Shown: positions 8,537-10,645 of the stretch, piece by piece
Layout: the number at the start of each line of letters is the position of its first letter
How positions within the stretch are numbered: position 1 is the stretch's first letter
NCBI GenBank assembly: GCA_012511315.1
Contig: JAAZGI010000310.1
Location: 1 to 10,645 of the forward strand
Length of the DNA: 10,645 bases
Direction of reading: 5' to 3'
DNA from: Clostridium sp.
GTDB lineage: Bacteria; Bacillota; Clostridia; Clostridiales; Clostridiaceae
Notes under the pieces: generated by a model
The model's database searches: none
Told to the model about the DNA's origin: nothing
The model's input: only the letters and a program-made list of their open reading frames with translations
Position numbers and translations under genes: made by a program

Positions 8537-8564
8537 CCACTGAATCTAACGTATTGATCAGTGG
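8537..8564 (-). promoter_or_regulatory. Stem-loop in the DUF1538 leader region
   Basis: A perfect seven-base inverted repeat, CCACTGA (8537-8543) with TCAGTGG (8558-8564), encloses a 14-base loop about 90 bases upstream of the DUF1538 start. No U tract follows it on the minus strand, so it is not a simple terminator. It could be an operator or part of an RNA leader. I recognise no riboswitch class. Confidence 0.35.
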
Positions 8565-8807
8565 TGCTCAGGGAGTATTTTTCTTTAATAAGCCTTTATC
8601 TAAATGAAGAATTTCTTTTAAATTGTACCATCACGCCTCTTATATGTCTAACTTCTTGATGAATCTGGAGTCTCTTGAAATATAGTTCTTCTTCGATGAA
8701 ACCGGTCATTCCACCACAAGTATTTAACCTTTTACGCATTAAGTGACTTGATGTCATTGTTTCTTTCAGTATTTCCAAGAATCTTTTATCCATGAACTCA
8801 ATTTAAT

Positions 8808-8828
8808 AAATGAGGTCCGCCCTCGTTT
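8808..8828 (-). terminator. Weak terminator candidate after the lipoprotein gene
   Basis: GAGG and CCTC arms enclose a five-base loop, with flanking A and T runs and one C-A mismatch when read on the minus strand, then ATTTATTAAATT. It lies about 30 bases after the lipoprotein stop. The stem is short, so confidence is low. Confidence 0.35.
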
Positions 8829-8857
8829 TATGTGATTTTCTTACTGGTGTGTTTGAT

Positions 8858-9409
8858 TTAATCTGTCAAACCCATGATGGAGACTCGGAAGGACATGCTA
8901 CGTTCTCCCACATCAGACACTAATGTAAATGTTGTGTCAGCGTTTACCTCTGGATTAATCAAGAAATTTAATCGGTCGTAATTAACCCCCTCTTGACGAT
9001 TGGCAATGATTTCCGGTTGGAAAGTCTGAGAAGTAACTGGATTATCATTTCGGATTAACTTCCAGCCACTGGTGTCATGAGGATTATCGGGAACTGAAAT
9101 CACAATCTCATCCCCAGGTGACACATGAAGCGTAATGTTGGATAAATCATATAGATGATGCTCTTGCAAAAGACCATTACCTTCGTGGAGAGTTGCTGCT
9201 ACAATAACCATTCTCTCCACCGGAGGGTTGTAATCAACCATCAAATCATCCATGACTCGCTCAACTTCTAGTACAGGGTCTTTTTCCGTATCATAGGTAA
9301 ATTGAGTTGATTTTTGACAACCGGTTAATAGGAATACCACTGCCAGACTAAAAAATAATTTGTGCCTCCATTTATTCTTTTTTGATACCTTAAACTGGTT
9401 TAAACTCAT
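8858..9409 (-). CDS. Lipoprotein of unknown function, possibly chagasin-like beta-sandwich
   Basis: A 183-residue protein anchored outside the cell membrane. The N-terminus is basic (KVSKKNKWRHK), followed by a hydrophobic segment (about 18-29) and the lipobox LLTGC with the lipid-bearing Cys31. Mature residues 32-60 look like an acidic linker. The remainder (about 65-180) is rich in alternating hydrophobic residues, as in a beta-sandwich. One stretch, GDEIVISVPDNPHDTSGW (99-116), resembles the first inhibitory loop of chagasin-type (MEROPS I42) cysteine-protease inhibitors, where a GD-x-LPxNPTTGYxW pattern is usual, but two residues are inserted here and I see no RPWE motif later. The resemblance is a guess, not an assignment. 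The ATG at 9409 has AAAGGAAA about seven bases upstream. The gene is transcribed away from the HPr-like gene and may stand alone. Confidence 0.8.
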   Translation of the reverse strand: MSLNQFKVSKKNKWRHKLFFSLAVVFLLTGCQKSTQFTYDTEKDPVLEVERVMDDLMVDYNPPVERMVIVAATLHEGNGLLQEHHLYDLSNITLHVSPGDEIVISVPDNPHDTSGWKLIRNDNPVTSQTFQPEIIANRQEGVNYDRLNFLINPEVNADTTFTLVSDVGERSMSFRVSIMGLTD

Positions 9410-9491
9410 GTCCTGTTTCCTTTCATTTCTTGTTTGATATTAGATTGATTTTCAAATGGTGAATTTATTTTTTATTTGTTTCATTTAACGC

Positions 9492-9518
9492 ACTGTACAT
9501 ATCTCTTTTGCTTGTCAA
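9492..9518 (-). promoter_or_regulatory. Candidate promoter of the lipoprotein gene
   Basis: On the minus strand a perfect TTGACA (9513-9518) is followed after 15 bases by TACAGT (9492-9497, four of six matches to the -10 consensus). The spacer is short by about two bases, and the site lies about 80 bases before the ATG. Confidence 0.35.
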
Positions 9519-9760
9519 TGGTATACTTTACTCTCATTTCAATTCCATGACTATCAGTAAATCCAAATCTATTTTACAATTTATCACAATATTATTATAC
9601 AATGTAACATTAAAATACTCCTAAAAGTTTATCCTAAGTTTTAGTTTTAGGTCAATCTATCATTCTCATACTCTTTCGCATCGTTTCTAAAGCTCCTTGA
9701 AAACCTAAGGAATTAATGATTCAGAAAATCTTCCTTGGAATTATATCACTTTCTTTCTTC

Positions 9761-9790
9761 TTGACACCTTAAATGTTAAGTGAATAATAT
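9761..9790 (+). promoter_or_regulatory. Candidate promoter and operator of the HPr-like gene
   Basis: A perfect TTGACA (9761-9766) is followed after 18 bases by TAATAT (9785-9790, four of six matches). The spacer contains the inverted repeat CTTAA-ATG-TTAAG (9768-9780), well placed for a repressor. A second possible promoter, TTGAAC (9811-9816) with TATGCT (9834-9839) at 17 bases, lies closer to the gene. Confidence 0.5.
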
Positions 9791-9863
9791 GTTATCTTTT
9801 GAGGAAGTGCTTGAACTGGATTTTTATGTGTTCTATGCTAATCATACAATGAACCCAACTTTT

Positions 9864-9871
9864 AAAAGGAG
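9864..9871 (+). promoter_or_regulatory. Ribosome binding site that decides the HPr-like TTG start
   Basis: AAAAGGAG lies eight bases before TTG at 9880. There is no in-frame ATG near the N-terminus, and a start here puts the active-site histidine at exactly residue 15, as in the HPr family. Confidence 0.8.
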
Positions 9872-9879
9872 ATTACATC

Positions 9880-10140
9880 TTGGTTGAAAAAAAAGTTGTA
9901 GTTGTTAACGAATCTGGAATCCATGCACCCTTGGCTGCATCTGTTGTAAATTTTGTGCGCAACTACAATGGAGTGGTTGAAATCTGTTGCAACGAAAAGA
10001 AAGGGAATTTAAAAAGCATACTGTCAGTCTTATCTTTGGGAATAAAGCCCGGATCAACTGTAACGCTTTGCATAGATGGTGAAAATGAAGAGCTATTTGC
10101 CAAGGAACTAACGGAGTTCATTGGCAAATTAAAAGAATAA
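9880..10140 (+). CDS. HPr-like protein (PTS phosphocarrier family), variant active site
   Basis: An 86-residue cytoplasmic protein of normal HPr length. HPr passes phosphate from enzyme I through His15 to sugar permeases, and in Gram-positive bacteria is phosphorylated on Ser46 to act as a CcpA corepressor (family knowledge). His15 (in SGIHAPLA) and Ser46 (in GNLKSILSVLSLG) fall at the exact canonical positions. The usual Arg17-Pro18 after the histidine is Pro17-Leu18 here; Arg17 normally stabilises phospho-His15, so phosphotransfer may be impaired or use a different partner. The Ser46 region is well kept, pointing to HPr kinase recognition or a regulatory role like that of Crh (inference). 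The TTG start is supported by AAAAGGAG eight bases upstream. No enzyme I or PTS permease gene is in the window. hutD follows after 119 bases with its own likely promoter. Confidence 0.85.
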   Translation: MVEKKVVVVNESGIHAPLAASVVNFVRNYNGVVEICCNEKKGNLKSILSVLSLGIKPGSTVTLCIDGENEELFAKELTEFIGKLKE

Positions 10141-10155
10141 ACACTTAGGATATAA

Positions 10156-10193
10156 ATTCAAAGTTTTACATTCAAAGTTATAACCTTAAAGTA
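10156..10193 (+). repeat. Direct repeats with 14-base period upstream of hutD
   Basis: ATTCAAAGTT occurs exactly at 10156-10165 and 10170-10179. A degenerate third copy, CCTTAAAGTA (six of ten matches), falls at 10184-10193, on the same 14-base period. The repeats overlap the candidate -35 and -10 boxes, so they are a plausible regulator binding site. Confidence 0.55.
10157..10184 (+). promoter_or_regulatory. Candidate promoter of hutD
   Basis: TTCAAA (10157-10162, four of six matches) and TATAAC (10179-10184, five of six) are 16 bases apart, ending 75 bases before the hutD ATG. Both boxes overlap the direct repeats. A perfect hairpin, TTACTC-GGTT-GAGTAA (10197-10212), lies just downstream in the probable untranslated leader and lacks a U tract. 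Confidence 0.45.
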
Positions 10194-10259
10194 TGATTAC
10201 TCGGTTGAGTAAAGGGGCGGTAGTCCATTATCAATTAAACGCATAAACAGGAGGATTTT

Positions 10260-10645
10260 ATGGATATCCAAGTGATCAAACCAGAACATTTCAAATCAAC
10301 AGCTTGGTCAGGAGGCCTTAGTCGAGAAATAATGATTTTTCCATCTGATGCTGAATATGGACCTCGTGACTTTCTATACCGAGTTAGCACAGCAGTTGTA
10401 GAATCCAGAGAATCCATCTTTACAGATTTACCAGATTATAATCGCTTTATAATCCCGCTAAGTGGCGAACTAACTTTATTTATCAATCAGAAGCCACAAC
10501 ACCTTGAACCTTTTAACGTACTGGCCTTTGATGGCGCTGCCAAAACCACTTCCCTGTCAGGACCTAACCTCACCGATCTCAATTTGATGGTTAAAAAGGG
10601 CTTCTCAGCAACAGTTCAGGTGGTAGGCTTTGAAGAAATTATGGA
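10260..10645 (+). CDS. hutD: HutD/Ves family protein, 3' end cut by window edge
   Basis: The first 128 codons are present; HutD proteins are usually about 180-200 residues, so roughly a third is missing to the right. HutD is a cupin-like protein found in hut operons and thought to limit or tune histidine catabolism, with no settled biochemical activity (family knowledge). Visible family features are TAWSGGLSREI near residues 14-24, the pattern FLYRVSTAVVES (about 38-49), then FTDLPDYNRFIIPLSGELTL (about 54-73), the expected beta-barrel strand order. The start is ATG at 10260 with AGGAGG (10249-10254) five bases upstream. It follows the HPr-like gene on the same strand but probably has its own promoter. 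The paralogous Ves branch of the family is an alternative name; the nearby hutU favours HutD. Confidence 0.85.
   Translation, partial: MDIQVIKPEHFKSTAWSGGLSREIMIFPSDAEYGPRDFLYRVSTAVVESRESIFTDLPDYNRFIIPLSGELTLFINQKPQHLEPFNVLAFDGAAKTTSLSGPNLTDLNLMVKKGFSATVQVVGFEEIM

Larger units (their letters stand above)
8448..8857. other. 410-base gap between the lipoprotein and DUF1538 genes
   Basis: I see no gene I trust here. A 65-codon open frame on the minus strand (8793-8596) starts with ATG but has no ribosome site and matches nothing I know. The gap contains a weak terminator-like stem for the lipoprotein gene (8808-8828) and a stem-loop (8537-8564) ahead of DUF1538. The promoter of the DUF1538 operon should lie here, but no convincing -35/-10 pair was found. 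Confidence 0.6.
9410..9879. other. 470-base AT-rich divergent control region
   Basis: This gap lies between the divergent lipoprotein and HPr-like genes and should hold both promoters. Candidate promoters are given separately (9492-9518 minus; 9761-9790 plus). The middle holds an inverted repeat CCTAAAA/TTTTAGG (9620-9626 and 9645-9651) with an 18-base loop, which could be chance in such AT-rich DNA. A 32-codon open frame on the plus strand (9789-9887) runs into the HPr-like start. Nothing else was recognised. Confidence 0.6.

Noticed and set aside
8596..8793. 65-codon open frame on the minus strand between the lipoprotein and DUF1538 genes
   Set aside because: It has an ATG but no ribosome binding site, no recognisable domain, an arginine-rich composition and a terminator-like stem just upstream. 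It is probably a chance frame; conservation in relatives would change this view.
9620..9651. CCTAAAA/TTTTAGG inverted repeat in the divergent control region
   Set aside because: It is a short A/T-rich stem with an 18-base loop in very AT-rich DNA; chance is a sufficient explanation.
10235..10417. Minus-strand open frame opposite the hutD start
   Set aside because: It is antisense to the conserved HutD N-terminal motif, with no ribosome site.
1..10645. Mobile element, CRISPR array or defence system
   Set aside because: No transposase, integrase, terminal inverted repeats, spacer-repeat pattern or known defence gene was found on either strand.

Overview
The window looks like the chromosome of a low-GC, Gram-positive anaerobe, probably Bacillota of the Clostridia type. 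The reasons are an AT-rich composition, strong AGGAGG-type ribosome binding sites, occasional TTG starts, a long-form urocanate hydratase and a lipoprotein with a classical lipobox. I cannot name a species. No rRNA, tRNA, CRISPR array, insertion sequence or phage gene was seen.

Layout. On the minus strand, 1-1993 is the urocanate hydratase gene hutU, cut at the left edge about ten codons before its expected end. Upstream of it in the same direction (2157-4865) is a 902-residue regulator with a SARP-type winged helix, a BTAD domain, a degenerate P-loop ATPase-like core and TPR-like repeats. A divergent M24 aminopeptidase gene (Xaa-Pro dipeptidase type) runs rightward at 5005-6087. It converges on a minus-strand operon, and a long bidirectional terminator (6198-6243) separates the two. 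That operon (8447-6296) encodes a DUF1538 membrane protein with an internal duplication and, one base after its stop codon, a PII-like protein that is also internally duplicated. After 410 bases without a convincing gene comes a minus-strand lipoprotein gene (8858-9409). A 470-base divergent control region follows, then an HPr-like gene (9880-10140, TTG start) and the start of a HutD-family gene (10260 to the right edge), both on the plus strand.

How the genes may work together. HutU and HutD point to histidine catabolism, and the M24 peptidase would suit growth on peptides. The BTAD regulator lies just upstream of hutU and is a candidate regulator of it. The DUF1538/PII pair resembles other transporter and PII partnerships (AmtB/GlnK, SbtA/SbtB), so it may be a membrane transporter gated by a nitrogen or energy signal. 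The HPr-like protein keeps His15 and Ser46 but lacks the usual Arg17-Pro18, which suggests a regulatory role rather than bulk sugar transport.

The most noteworthy items are the doubly duplicated DUF1538/PII module, the HPr variant beside hutD, the 14-base-period direct repeats in front of hutD, and a lipoprotein with possible chagasin-like features. All functional links between these genes are inference from order and family knowledge.
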